A stretch of DNA of 64,000 nucleotides from Aegilops tauschii subsp. strangulata (Eukaryota; Streptophyta; Magnoliopsida; Poales; Poaceae): the NCBI RefSeq assembly GCF_002575655.3, contig NC_053041.3, forward strand, positions 120,868,318 to 120,932,317, given 5' to 3'. Below the pieces are notes generated by a model. It was not told the origin of the DNA and searched no databases. It worked only from the letters and a program-made list of their open reading frames with translations. This document shows positions 46,311 through 57,438 of this stretch, in pieces. Made by a program: the position numbers and the translations under genes. Within the stretch, counting starts at the first letter, position 1. Each line of letters starts with the position of its first letter.

Positions 46311-49300
46311 AATAGCTCGCGTTGTTGCTTCCCTGTGGTTATTTTTGATATGTTCCTAGAGAAAATTATGTTGAAAGATGTTAGTAGCAAAGATGCGGAT
46401 TGAATCCGTGATCTGAGGATTATCCTCATTGCTGCACAGAAAAATTATGTCCTTGATGCACCGCTAGGTGACAGACCTATTGCAGGAGCAGATGCAGACG
46501 TTATGAACGTTTAGCTAGCTCAATATGATGACTACTTGATAGTTTAGTGCACCATGCTTAACGGCTTAGAATCGGGACTTCAAAGACGTTTTGAAACGTC
46601 ATGGACCATATGAGATGTTCCAGGAGTTGAAGTTAATATTTCAAGCAAATACCCGAGTTGAGAGATATGAAGTCTCCAACAAGTTCTATAGCTAAAAGAT
46701 GGAGGAGAATCGCTCAACTAGTGAGCATGTGCTCAGATTGTCTGGGTATTACAATCGCTTGAATCAAGTGGGAGTTTATCTTCCAGATAAAATAGTGATT
46801 GACAGAATTCTCTAGTCACCATCACCAAGTTAGTAGAACTTCGTGATGAACTATAGTATGCAAGGGATGACAAAAGTAATTCCCGAGCTCTTCGTGATGC
46901 TGAAATCGACGAAGGTAGAAATCAAGAAAAACATCAAGTGTTGATGGTTGACGAGACCACTAGTTTCAAGAAAAGGGCAAAGGGAAGAAGGGGAACTTCA
47001 AAAAGAACGGCAAGCAAGTTGCTACTCAAGTGAAGAAGCCCAAGTCTGTACCTAAGCCTGAGACTAAGTGCTTCTACTGCAAAGGGACTGGTCACTGGAA
47101 GCGGAACTACCCCAAGTATTTGGTGGATAAGAAAGATGGCAAAGTGAACAAAGGTATATTGGATATACATGTTATTGATGTGTACTTACTAGTGTTTATA
47201 GCAACCCCTCAGTATTTGATACTGGTTCTGTTGCTAAAGTAGTAACTCGAATCGGGAGTTGCAGAATAAACAGAGACTAGTAAAAGGCGAGGTGACGATG
47301 TGTGTTGGAAGTAGTTCCAAGATTGATATGATCATCATCGCACACTCCCTGTACTTTCGGGATTAGTGTTGAAACTAAATAAGTGTTATTTGGTGTTTGC
47401 GTTGAGCATGAATATGATTTGATCATGTTTATTGCAATACGGTTATTCATTTAAATTAGAGAACAATTGTTGTTCTGTTTACATGAATAAAACCTTCTAT
47501 GGTCATACACACCAACGAAAATGGTTTGTTGGATCTCGATCGTAGTGATACACATATTCATACTATTGAAGCCAAAAGATGCAAAGTTAATAATGATAGT
47601 GCAACTTATTTGTGGCACTGCCGTTTAGGTCATATTGGTGTAAAGCGCATGAAGAAACTCCATACTGATGGGATTTTGGAATCACTTGATTATGAATCAC
47701 TTGATGCTTGCGAACCGTGCCTCATGGGCAAGATGACTAAAACGTCGTTCTCCGAAACTATGGAGAGAGCAACAGATTTGTTGGAAATCATACATACAGA
47801 TGTATGTGGTCCGATGAATATTGAGGCTCGTAGCAGGTATCATTGTTTTCTGACCTTCACAGATGATTTGAGCAGATATGGGTATATCTACTTAATGAAA
47901 CAAGAGTCTGAAACATTTGAAAAGTTCATATAATTTCAGAGTGAAGCAGAAAATCATCGTAACAAGAAAATAAAGTTTCTACGATCTGATCGTGGAGAAG
48001 AGTATTTAAGTTACGAGTTTGGCCTTCAGTTAAAACAATGTGGAATAGTTTCACAAATTCATGCCACCTGGAACACCACAGCATAATGGTGTGTCCGAAC
48101 GTCATAACCGTACTTTATTGGATATAGTGCAATCTATGATGTCTCTTACCAATTTACCACTAATCGTTTTGGGGGTTAAGCATTAGAGACAGCTGTATTC
48201 ACGTTAAATAGGGCACCATCAAAATCCGTTGAGACGACGCCTTATGAACTGTGGTTTGGCAAGAAACCAAAGTTGTCGTTTCTTAAAGTTTGGGGTTGCG
48301 ATGCTTATGTGAAAAAGTTTCATCCTGATAAGCTCAAACCCAAATCGGAGAAATGTGTCTTCATAGGATACCCAAAGGAGACAGTTGGGTACACCTTCTA
48401 TCACAGATCCGAAGGCAAGACATTCGTTGCTTAGTATGGATACTTTCTAGAGAAGGAGTTTCTCTCGAAAGAAGTGAGTGGGAGGAAAGTAGAACTTGAT
48501 GAGGTAACTGTACCTGCTCCCTTATGGAAAGTAGTTCATCACAAGAAACGATTCCTGTGACGTCTATACCAATGAGTGAGGAAGTTAATGATGATGATCA
48601 TGAAACTTCAGATCAAGTTGTTACTAAACCTTGTAGGTCAACCAGAGTAAGATCCGCACCAGAGTGGTACGGTAATCCTGTTCTGGAGGTTATGTTACTA
48701 GACCATGACAAACCTACGAACTATGAAGAAGCGATGGTGAGCCCAGATTCCGCAAAATGGCTTGAGGCCATGAAATCTGAGATGAGATCCATGTATGAGA
48801 ACAAAGTGTGGACTTTGGTTGACTTGCCCGATAATCGGCAAGCAATTGAGAATAAATGGATCTTCAAGAGGAAGACGGACGCTGATAGTAGTGTCACTAT
48901 CTACAAAGCTAGAATTGTCGCAAAAGGTTTTCGACAAGTTCAAGATGTTGACTACGATGAGAGTTTCTCACTCGTATCTATGCTTAAGTCTGTCCGAATC
49001 ATGTTAGCAATTGCCGCATTTTATGAAATATGGCAAAGGGATAAACAAAACTGCATTCCTTAATGGATTTATTAAAGAAGAGTTGTATATGATGCAACCA
49101 GAAGGTTTTGGCAATCCTAAAGGTGCTAACAAAATATGCAAGCTCCAGCGATCCATCAATGGACTGGTGCAAGCATCTCGGAGTTGGAATATACACTTTG
49201 ATAAGTTGATCAAAGCATATAGTTGTATACAGACTTGCGGTGAAGCCTGTATTTACAAGAAAGTGAGTGGGAGCACTACAGCATTTCTGATAAGTATATG

Positions 49301-49990
49301 TGAATGACATATTGTTGATCGGAAATAATGTAGAATTATTCTGCAAAGCATAAAGGAGTGTTTGAAGGAGTTTTTCAAAGAAAGACCTCGGTGAAGCTGC
49401 TTACATATTGAGCATCAAGATCTATAGAGATAGATGAAGACGCTTGATAAGTTTTTCAATGAGTACATACCTTAACAAGATTTTGAAGTAGTTCAAAATA
49501 GAACAGTCAAAGAAAGAGTTCTTGCCTGTGTTACAAGGTGTGAAATTGAGTAAGACTCAAAGCCCGACCAAGGCAGAAGATAGAAAGAGAATGAAAGTAA
49601 TTCCCTATGCCTTGGCCATAGGTTCTATAAAGTATGCCATGCTGTGTACCAGATCTATTGTATGCCCTACACTGATTTTGGCAAGGAAGTACAATAGTGA
49701 TCTAGGAGTAGATCACTGGACAGCGGTCAAAATTATCCTTAGTGGAATAAGGATATGTTTCTCGATTATGGAAGTGACAAAAGGTTCGTCATAAAGGGTT
49801 ACGTCGATGCAAGTTTTGACACTAATCTAGATGAATCTAAGTCTCGGTCTAGATACATATTGAAAGTGGGAGCAATTAGCTAAGAGTAGCTCCGTGCAGA
49901 GCATTGTAAACATAGAAATTTGCAAAATACTTACGGATCTGAATGTGACAGACCCGTTGACTAAAATTATCTCACAATCAAAACATGATC
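46311..49990 (+). pseudogene. Element D gag-pol relic, degenerate
   Basis: The gag start ATG is changed (ATAGCTCGC where ATGGCTCGC is expected near 46313). Recognisable pieces: zinc knuckle CFYCKGTGHWKRNYPKYL with a Cys to Tyr change (47070-47124); pre-integrase and integrase LWHCRLGHIGVKRMKKLH, CEPCLMGKM and IHTDVCGPMNIEARSRY within an open stretch 47499-47933; then RRSTRVRSAPEWYGN-like linker and RT SEMRSMYENKVWTLVDLPDN (48776-48835), KTAFLNGFIKEELYMMQPEG (49045-49104) and KLQRSINGLVQASRSWN. The YVDD motif region near 49300 reads through a frame break (ISICE). RNase H from about 49880 to 49910 is collapsed. Less decayed than B but not translatable. Confidence 0.85.
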
Positions 49991-50010
49991 ACACCTTAGT
50001 ACTCTCTGGG

Positions 50011-50160
50011 TGTTAATCACATAGCGATGTGAACTAGATTATTGACTCTAGTAAACCCTTTGAGTGTTGTTCACATAGAGATGTGAACTATGGGTGTTAA
50101 TCACATGGTGATGTGAATTATTCATGTTAAATCACATGGCGATGTGAACTAGATTATTGA
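50011..50160 (+). repeat. Element D pre-PPT tandem repeat (four units)
   Basis: TGTT-AATCACATGGTGATGTGAA-type units start at 50011, 50065, 50095 and 50125 (spacings 54, 30, 30). The first two spacings equal those in element B. Confidence 0.85.
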
Positions 50161-50180
50161 CTCTAGTGCAAGTGGGAGAC

Positions 50181-51891
50181 TGAAGGAAATATGCCCTAGA
50201 GGCAATAATAAAGTTATTATTTATTTCGTTATATCATGATAAATGTTTATTATTCATGCTAGAATTGTATTAACCGGAAACATAATACATGTGTGAATAC
50301 ATAGACAAACAGAGTGTCACTAGTATGCCTCTACTTGACTAGCTCGTTAATCACAGATGGTTATGTTTCCTAGCCATAGACATAAGTTGTCATTTGATTA
50401 ACGAGATCACCTCATTAGGAAAATGACGTGATTGACTTGACCCATTCCGTTAGCTTAGCACTCGATCGTTTAGTATGTTGCTATTGCTTTCTTCATGACT
50501 TATACATGTTCCTATGACTATGAGATTATGCAACTCCCGTTTATCGGAGGAACACTTTGTGTGCTACCAAACGTCACAACGTAAATGGGTGATTATAAAG
50601 GTGCTCTACAGGTGTCTCCAAAGGTACTTGTTGGGTTGGCGTATTTCGAGATTAGGATTTGTCACTCCAATTGTCGGAGAGGTATCTCTGGGCCCACTCC
50701 GTAATGAACATCACTATAAGCCTTGCAAGCATTGTGACTAATGAGTTAGTTCCGGGATGATGTGTTACGGAACGAGTAAAGAGACTTGCCGGTAACGAGA
50801 TTGAACTAGGTATCGAGATACCGACGATCAAATCTTGGGCAAGTAACATACCGGTGACAAAGGGAACAACGTATGTTGTTATGCGGTCTGACCGATAAAG
50901 ATCTTCGTAGAATATGTGGGAGCCAATATGGGCATCCAGGTCCCGCTATTGGTTATTGACCGGAGACGTGTCTCGGTCATGTCTACATAATTCTCGAACC
51001 CGTAGGGTCCGCACGCTTAACGTTACGATGACAGTTTTATTGAGTTTTGATGTACCGAAGGAGTTCGGAGTCCCGGATGAGATCGGGGATATGACGAGGA
51101 GTCTTGAAATGGTCGAGACGTAAAGATCGATATATTGGACGACTATATTCGGACTTCAGAAAGGTTCCGAGTGATTCGGATATTTTTCGGAGTACCGGAG
51201 AGTTACGGGAATTCGTATTGGGCCTTAATGGGCCATACGGGAAAGGAGAGAAAGGCCTCAAAAGGTGGCTGCACCCCTCCCCATGGTCTGGTCCGAATTG
51301 GACTAGGGAAGGGGGGCGCACCCTTCCTTCTTTCTCCTTCCCCCTTCCCTTCTCCTACTCCCACAAGGAAAGGAGGAGTCCTACTCCCGGTGGGAGTAGG
51401 ACTCCCCCCTATGGCGCGCCTCTCCCCTTGGCCGGCTGCCTCCCCCTTGCTCCTTTATATACGGGGGCAGGGTGGCACCCCAGAGACACAACAATTGATC
51501 CTTGAGATCTCTTAGCCGTGTGCGGTGCCCCCCTCCACCATATTACACCTCGATAATACCGTTGCGGAGCTTAGGCGAAGCCCTGCGTCGGTGGAACATC
51601 ATCATCGTCACCACGCCGTCGTGCTGACGAAACTCTTCCTCAACACTCGGCTGGATCGGAGTTCGAGGGACGTCATCGAGCTGAACGTGTGTAGAACTCG
51701 GAGGTGCCGTACGTTCGGTACTTGATCGGTCGGGTCGTGAAGACGTACGACTACATCAACCGCGTTGTGATAACGCTTCCGCTGTTGGTCTACGAGGGTA
51801 CGTGGACAACACTCTCCCCTCTCGTTGCTATGCATCACCATGATCTTGCGTGTGCGTAGGAAATTTTTTGAAATTACTACGTTCCCCAACA
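50181..51891 (+). repeat. Element D 3' LTR
   Basis: 1711 bp, TGAAGGAAATATGCCC to CCCCAACA, followed by CTACG. It carries the TTTATATA box near 51463 and could in principle promote transcription into the interrupted gag-pol of G. Confidence 0.93.
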
Positions 51892-53363
51892 CTACGGAGA
51901 CCGGTCGCAAGTACCTCGCACGCTGGACCGAGCTCCGGAATAGCTGCGAGGGCGTCCATGAAGTCCACGCGATCCAGTACTTCATCAGCGGGTGCCGAGA
52001 CGGCACCCTCCTCAAGCACAAGCTCTTACGCTCCGAGCCGGCCACCATGGCCGCGCTCATGGTGACGGCGGACAAGTACGCCAACGCCGACTCCCCCATG
52101 AAGATCCAGGTGGCGCTGGATGAAGCCGGCAAAGCGAAGCCGGTTCCCCCTCCGAAGCCGGCCGGTGAAAGCAGCCGGCAGCACCATCACCAGAACAACA
52201 AGCGCAAGGCCGACCAGCCGGCGCCGCGTCACGACAACCGGCTCGTCGCGGCCACCGAGCCCGCGGCGGACCCAGCGGCGAAACGCCGGCAAACCGGCAA
52301 GACGACATGGCAACCCGCCATGAGCTTCGAGCAGATGCTCGACGCCCCCTGCAAGCACCACAGCGGCGCAAGACCCTCCACGCACACGCTTCGGCAGTGC
52401 ACCATCACAAAGCGCATCATGAGGGGCGACGTCCCGCCCCCTCCGGCTCGGGCTCCAGGCGCGGGACAGCCGCCTCCGCCTCCACCGCCGCCTCCAGCTG
52501 GCGGCACGATGCGCGACGACGCCTACCCAGACCAGAGCGCGGCCTACGTCGTCTTCACCAGCCACGACGACGACAAGCACAGCGAGCGCCTCCTTCGGCA
52601 GGAGGTGAACACCGTCGTCCCAGCCAAGCCGGAGTTCATGCATTGGTCGGATCGCCCGATCACCTGGACCCGGGAGGATCACCCGGCAGTCATGCCGAGC
52701 CTGGGTGGTTACGCCCTCGTCCTCAACCCCACCATCATCGCGCGGCGCACATGCAAGCTCTCCCGAGTCCTCATCGACGGCGGCAGCAGGATCAACATCC
52801 TCTACCGCGACACAATGACTAAGCTCGGCCTCAAGGCCGAGTACCTGGAGCCAACCCGAACGATCTTCCACGGCATCGTGCCCGGCCTCTCCTGCTCCCC
52901 CATTGGTCGGGTCCGGCTAGATGTCTTGTTCGGTGACAGCAGCCACTTCTGGCGCGAACCGATCTGGTTCGAGGTGGTGGACCTGTCCAGCGCGTATCAC
53001 GCGTTGCTGGGCCGGCCCGCGCTTGCCAAGTTCATGGCGGTTCCCCACTACGCGTACCTGAAGATGAAGATGTCGGGTCCCGAGGGCCTCATCACCGTCA
53101 CCGGCGATTACCGCAAGTCCCTGGAGTGCGCCCGAGACGGCGCCAAGTTGGCCGAGTCGCTGGTCATTGCCAAGGAGCGGCGCCAGCTCGACCGGATCGT
53201 CGCCCTGGCAGGCGAGGCCTCCGCCGCGTCGATCCCGACCCCGGACCCGGCCGACGAGGCCGCCTTCAAGCCCTCCAAGGAGACCAAGAGAGTGAAGCTC
53301 AACCCAGAAGACCCCAGCTGCAGCAAGTACGTTTTCATAGGCGCCCGCCTCGATAGCAAATAG
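51892..53363 (+). pseudogene. Element G gag C-terminal part and protease
   Basis: Resumes gag with TETGRKYLARWTELRNSCEG, QYFISGCRDGTLLKHKLLRS and AALMVTADKYANADSPMKIQ, then a His/Lys/Pro-rich tail with a run of prolines (about 52470-52500). The protease is marked by RVLIDGGSRINILYRDTMTK (about 52768-52827), the D-G-G form of the aspartic protease motif, followed by WFEVVDLSSAYHALLGRPAL. The frame runs to TAG at 53361-53363, in DSK*EGELVDF, where CAG/CGx is expected. No CCHC zinc knuckle was found. The start of the open frame inside the LTR of D is fortuitous. Confidence 0.88.
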
Positions 53364-55125
53364 GAAGGCGAGCTCGTCGACTTCCTCCGTGAGAATCGGG
53401 ATATCTTTGCATGGACCCCCAAGGACATGCCGGGTATCCCGAGGAAGTACGCCGAGCACAAACTTCACGTCCGCAAGGATGCCAAGCCTGTCCGTCAACC
53501 CCTACGACGATTTTCCAAAGAGAAGAGAAGAACCATTGGTGAAGAGGTCGCCAAGCTTTTGGCGGCCGGCTTCATAATGGAAGTGTTTCACCCCGAGTGG
53601 CTGGCCAATCCAGTCCTCGTCCTGAAGAAGAACGAGACCTGGCGCATGTGTATCGACTACACCAGCCTTAACAAGGCATGTCCCAAGGATCCGTTCGCCC
53701 TCCCGCGGATCAACCAAGTCCTCGACTCGACCGCCGGGTGTGAGCTCCTGTCCTTCCTGGACACTTACTCCGGCTACCACCAGATCAAGCTGGACCCGGC
53801 CGACGCCCTGAAGACGTCCTTCATCATGCCCTTTGGGGAGTATTGCTACATCACCATGTCGTTCGGCTTGAAGAACGCCGGCGCCACCTTCCAGCGCTAC
53901 ATGCAGAAATGCCTGCTGCAGCAACTCGGCCGCAATATCCATGTATATGTGGACGACATCGTGGTGAAGACCAAGCAGCACCTCACGCTCCTCGACGATT
54001 TGAAGGAAACCTTCGCCAACCTCCGCGAATACAAGGTCAAGCTTAACCCGGAAAAATGCGTCTTCGGCGTCTCGGCCGGAAAGCTACTCGGCCTCCTCAT
54101 CTTGGAACGCGGCATTGAGGCGAACCCGGAGAAGATCAAGGCCATCGAGCACATGCACAAGCCGGCTCGGCTGCGCGATGTCCAGAAGTTCACCGGATGC
54201 TTGGCCTCGGTCAGCCGGTTTCTAAGCCGGCTGGGCAAGAGGGTGCTACCCCTGTACCAGCTGATGAAGAAGACGAGCCCGTTCGAATGAAACGGCAAGG
54301 CAGACGAGGCCTTCCAAGACCTCAAGCGCATGCTCTCCACCGCACCAGTCCTGGCAGCGCCGACCGACAAGGAGCCGTTGTTGCTCTACATAGCCGCGAC
54401 CTCGCGGGCGGTCAGCACGGTGCTGGTGGTCGAGCGACCAGAGAAGGGCAAGATCCAAGCCGTCCAGCGCCCAGTCTACTACCTGAGCGAGGTGCTCTCC
54501 CTCTCCAAGCAGAACTACCCACACATCCAGAAGATGTGTTACAGCGTGTACTTCACCGCCAAGAGGCTGAAGCAGTATTTCCAAGAGCACGTCGTCACCG
54601 TGGTCAGCACGGCGCCTATCGGAGAAATCATCGGGTGCCGGGATGCCTCTGGCTGGGTTGCCAAGTGGGCGATCCAGCTAGCTGGCCACACCATCCTCTA
54701 CGAGCCCCGCACCGTGATCAAGTCTCAAGCCCTGGCCGACTTCCTCGTCGACTGGGCCGAGACCCAGTACTTGTCGCCGCCTCCCGACTCGACGCATTGG
54801 CGCATGCACTTCGACGGGTCCAAGATGCGACTCGGCTTGGGGGCCGGCATCGTACTGTCGTCCCCGAAGGGCGACCGGCTCCGCTACGCGCTCCAGATCC
54901 ACTTCACCGCCTCCAACAACATCGCCGAGTATGAAGCCCTTGTGCACGGCCTCCGTCTTGCCAAGGAACTCGACATCCGGCGCATCCTGTGCTACGGCGA
55001 CTCGGACCTGGTGGTGCAGCAATGCTCCGGCGAATGGGACGCCCGCGACTCCAACATGGCAAGCTACCGCTTCCTCGTCCAGAAGCTGTCCGGATCCTTC
55101 GAGGGTTGCGAGTTCCCTCCACGTC
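53364..55125 (+). pseudogene. Element G reverse transcriptase and first RNase H, start of second RNase H
   Basis: RT: GIPRKYAEHKLHVRKDAKPV, FIMEVFHPEWLANPVLVLKK, WRMCIDYTSLNKACPKDPFA, LLSFLDTYSGYHQIKLDPAD and the catalytic NIHVYVDDIVVKTKQHL. A TGA at 54288-54290 (SPFE*NGKADEAF; Trp expected) interrupts it. First RNase H: EPLLLYIAATSRAVSTVLVV, YYLSEVLSLSKQNYPHIQKM. Second, archaeal-type RNase H: HWRMHFDGSKMRLGLGAGIV, NNIAEYEALVHGLRLAKELD and CYGDSDLVVQQCSGEW. The frame is lost near 55125 after SFEGCEF. Confidence 0.9.
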
Positions 55126-56709
55126 CCGCGCGCGGAGAACGAAGCAGCCGACACGCTCGCCAAGATCGCCTCGTCACGACAAGCCATCCCGTCCGACGTC
55201 TCCCTCAAGCACCTGCGCAAGCCGTCCGTCAAGCCATCGCCGGACTCCGAGTCCATCCACGTTCCAGACGACCCGGCCGCACCTCAACCCGGCCCGGGGG
55301 CTGCTCAGCTCGACCCGGCCACCATCATCCCGGACCCGGCCGTCGCCATCCCCGACCCGGGGGCTGTTCAACCCGGCTCGGGGGCTGCCGACTCGGAACC
55401 CACCCTGGTGGCCGTCTTCGCCGTGGTTGCGGCTCCATCTTGGGCCCTCCCAATATCAGAATTTTTGGAGAACGGGGTTCTCCCCATGGACGAGACCGAA
55501 GCTCGGCAAGTGCAGCGCCGGGCATCCCCCTACAGCATCATCAACAACGAGCTCGTCAAGCGCAGCTCCACCGGCGTGTTCCAGCGCTGCGTCGAGCAGG
55601 AATGGGGCATCGACATCCTCCTCGACATACATCAGGGCGAGTGTGGGCACCACGCCGCATCACGATCCCTGGTGGCCAAGGCGTTCCGCCATGGTTTCCA
55701 CTGGCCACGGCCCTCCAAGATGCCGAGTCGCTCGTCCTCAAGTGTGAGGGATGCCAGCGCTTCAGCAAACGCAGCCACCAGCCGGCGTCAGCACTCCGCA
55801 CCATACCGATCGCCTGGCCCTTCGCGGTCTGGGGACTCGACATGGTGGGACCCTTCAAAAACCGCTCGAGGCGGCATGACGCACTTGCTGGTGGCAGTGG
55901 ACAAATTCACCAAGTGGATCGAGGCAAGACCAATCAAGAAACTGGACGGGCCAACAGCCGTCCGGTTCATCAAGGACATAGCGGTGCGCTACGGCATGCC
56001 GAACAGCATCATCACTGACAACGGCACCAACTTCGCCAAGGGCGCGCTCGAGCAATACTGCTCCGTCTCCGGTATCCGCCTCGACCTGGCCTCCGTTGCG
56101 CATCCGCAGTCCAACGGGCAGGTCGAGCGGGGTAATGGACTCATCCTGTCCGGCGTCAAGCCGCGACTCGTCGAGCCGCTCATCCGCTCACCCGGCAGCT
56201 GGCTTTATGAGTTGCCAGCCGTTCTATGGAGTCTACGCACCACGCCGAATCGGTCGACCGGGTTCACCCCGTTCTTCCTTGTCTACGGAGCCGAAGCCGT
56301 CATCCCGACCGACGTCGAGTTTGACTCGCCGCGCGTCGCGATGTACACCGAAGCCAAAGCCAGAGAAGCCCACGAAGATGACGTCGACCTGCTCGAACAA
56401 GCACGCCTCCTGGCGCTCAGTCGCTCGGCCATCTACCAGCAAGGCATGAGGCACTACCACAGCAAGAAGATCCATCCCCTCGTGTTCCGCGAGGGCGACC
56501 TCGTCCTCCGACTTGTCCAAGAGCAGGCAGGCCAGCACAAGTTGTCCCCTCCATGGGAGGGCCCGTTCATCGTGAGCAGGGCCTTGCGCGACCGCAACGC
56601 CTACTACCTCATCGATGCACGCAAGTCAAGGAAGCGCAAGAAGGACACCGCCGGTGAAGAAACGACCCGGCCGTGGAACGCGGAACTCCTCCGCCCGTTT
56701 TACAGTTAG
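55126..56709 (+). pseudogene. Element G end of second RNase H and integrase
   Basis: In another frame: LHVPRAENEAADTLAKIASS closes the RNase H; then a Pro/Asp-rich linker with near-repeats of PDPA and PGSGAA. The integrase zinc finger spans two frame changes (about 55700-55750 and 55860): DIHQGECGHHAASRSLVAKA and KCEGCQRFSKRSHQPAS. Core: WGLDMVGPFK, THLLVAVDKFTKWIEARPIK, SIITDNGTNFAKGALEQYC and AHPQSNGQVERGNGLIL give D, D and E. C-terminal end: HPLVFREGDLVLRLVQEQAG, WEGPFIVSRALRDRNAYYLI and WNAELLRPFYS, stop at 56707-56709. The order RT-RNase H-integrase defines Gypsy. Confidence 0.9.
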
Positions 56710-57438
56710 CCGCACGAGCGTATGTATCATCGCCTCTTGTAAACGCATGAAACTATGGGGTCCCCGAACGAGACTCAGGGGCTGCTTTTCGTCGACCAAT
56801 TTATTGTGTCCCTATTTTCTTGCATCACTATACCACTGAACCCGGCCACCGGTCCGACTCGCTCGACCCGGGGGCTCGGGGGCTGGCCGGCTCGGTCGCC
56901 ACCCCACCGCCTTACTTGGTGATTCCTGATAAAGTTAGGATGCTGCGGTCCCCCACTTTGCCCTAAAGCCACAGCTCCAGCTTTGGCTGTCGGCTGGCAA
57001 GCACAACGGGCCAAAGCTCCTTTACGCTTCATACACTAAGTCAAAGGCTGCCGGGTCGATCAACCCGGCCCACCATTCATCAAATGAACAGCCGCACGAC
57101 CGGCTGCTCACCAACCGGCTTCGCCGGATTGCCGCCAGCCGGCCCAGTGGGTGTTTCGCTCGCGCTCAATGTTTCGAGGGACCCAAGTCCTGCGCGCTCC
57201 TCTCAAAGAACCGAACTCCTTGTCACGGACCGGAGCCTCGGCCGTCTGACTCGCGGGGGGGAGGTTTGAGAAAGGAAAAGCGCATGAAATCGGTCCAAAA
57301 AACGGAAGGCAAAAAGCAAAAGCACCCACGACATCTACACAAGTATTTAAGAAAAGGCCCACGGCCCGAGTTCATTACACCCTAAAACCCCCAGTGGGTG
57401 GTTGGACCTGCTATTTAACAGATTTTACACAAAGTGTC
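56710..57438. other. Element G spacer between pol and the antisense gene
   Basis: Non-coding junction region between two convergent genes. GC-rich with Pro/Arg-like chance frames. I see no protein I recognise. It should hold the 3' ends of both transcripts. Confidence 0.5.

Larger units (their letters stand above)
43352..51891 (+). mobile_element. Element D: non-autonomous Angela-type Copia retrotransposon, 8.54 kb
   Basis: Target duplication CTACG is at 43347-43351 and 51892-51896. LTRs are 1709 and 1711 bp with roughly 25-30 differences by eye (about 1.6%). PBS TGGTATCAGAGC and the tract AAGTGGGAGAC are perfect. The interior has homology to gag-pol but no start codon, many stops, and partial loss of RNase H. 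It shares derived features with B, although its LTR is of the TGAAGG (Angela) type. Confidence 0.93.

Noticed and set aside
51825..51896. Start of the G gag-protease frame inside the LTR of element D
   Set aside because: It is a non-ATG start in another element's LTR. The true frame comes from the gag before the insertion.
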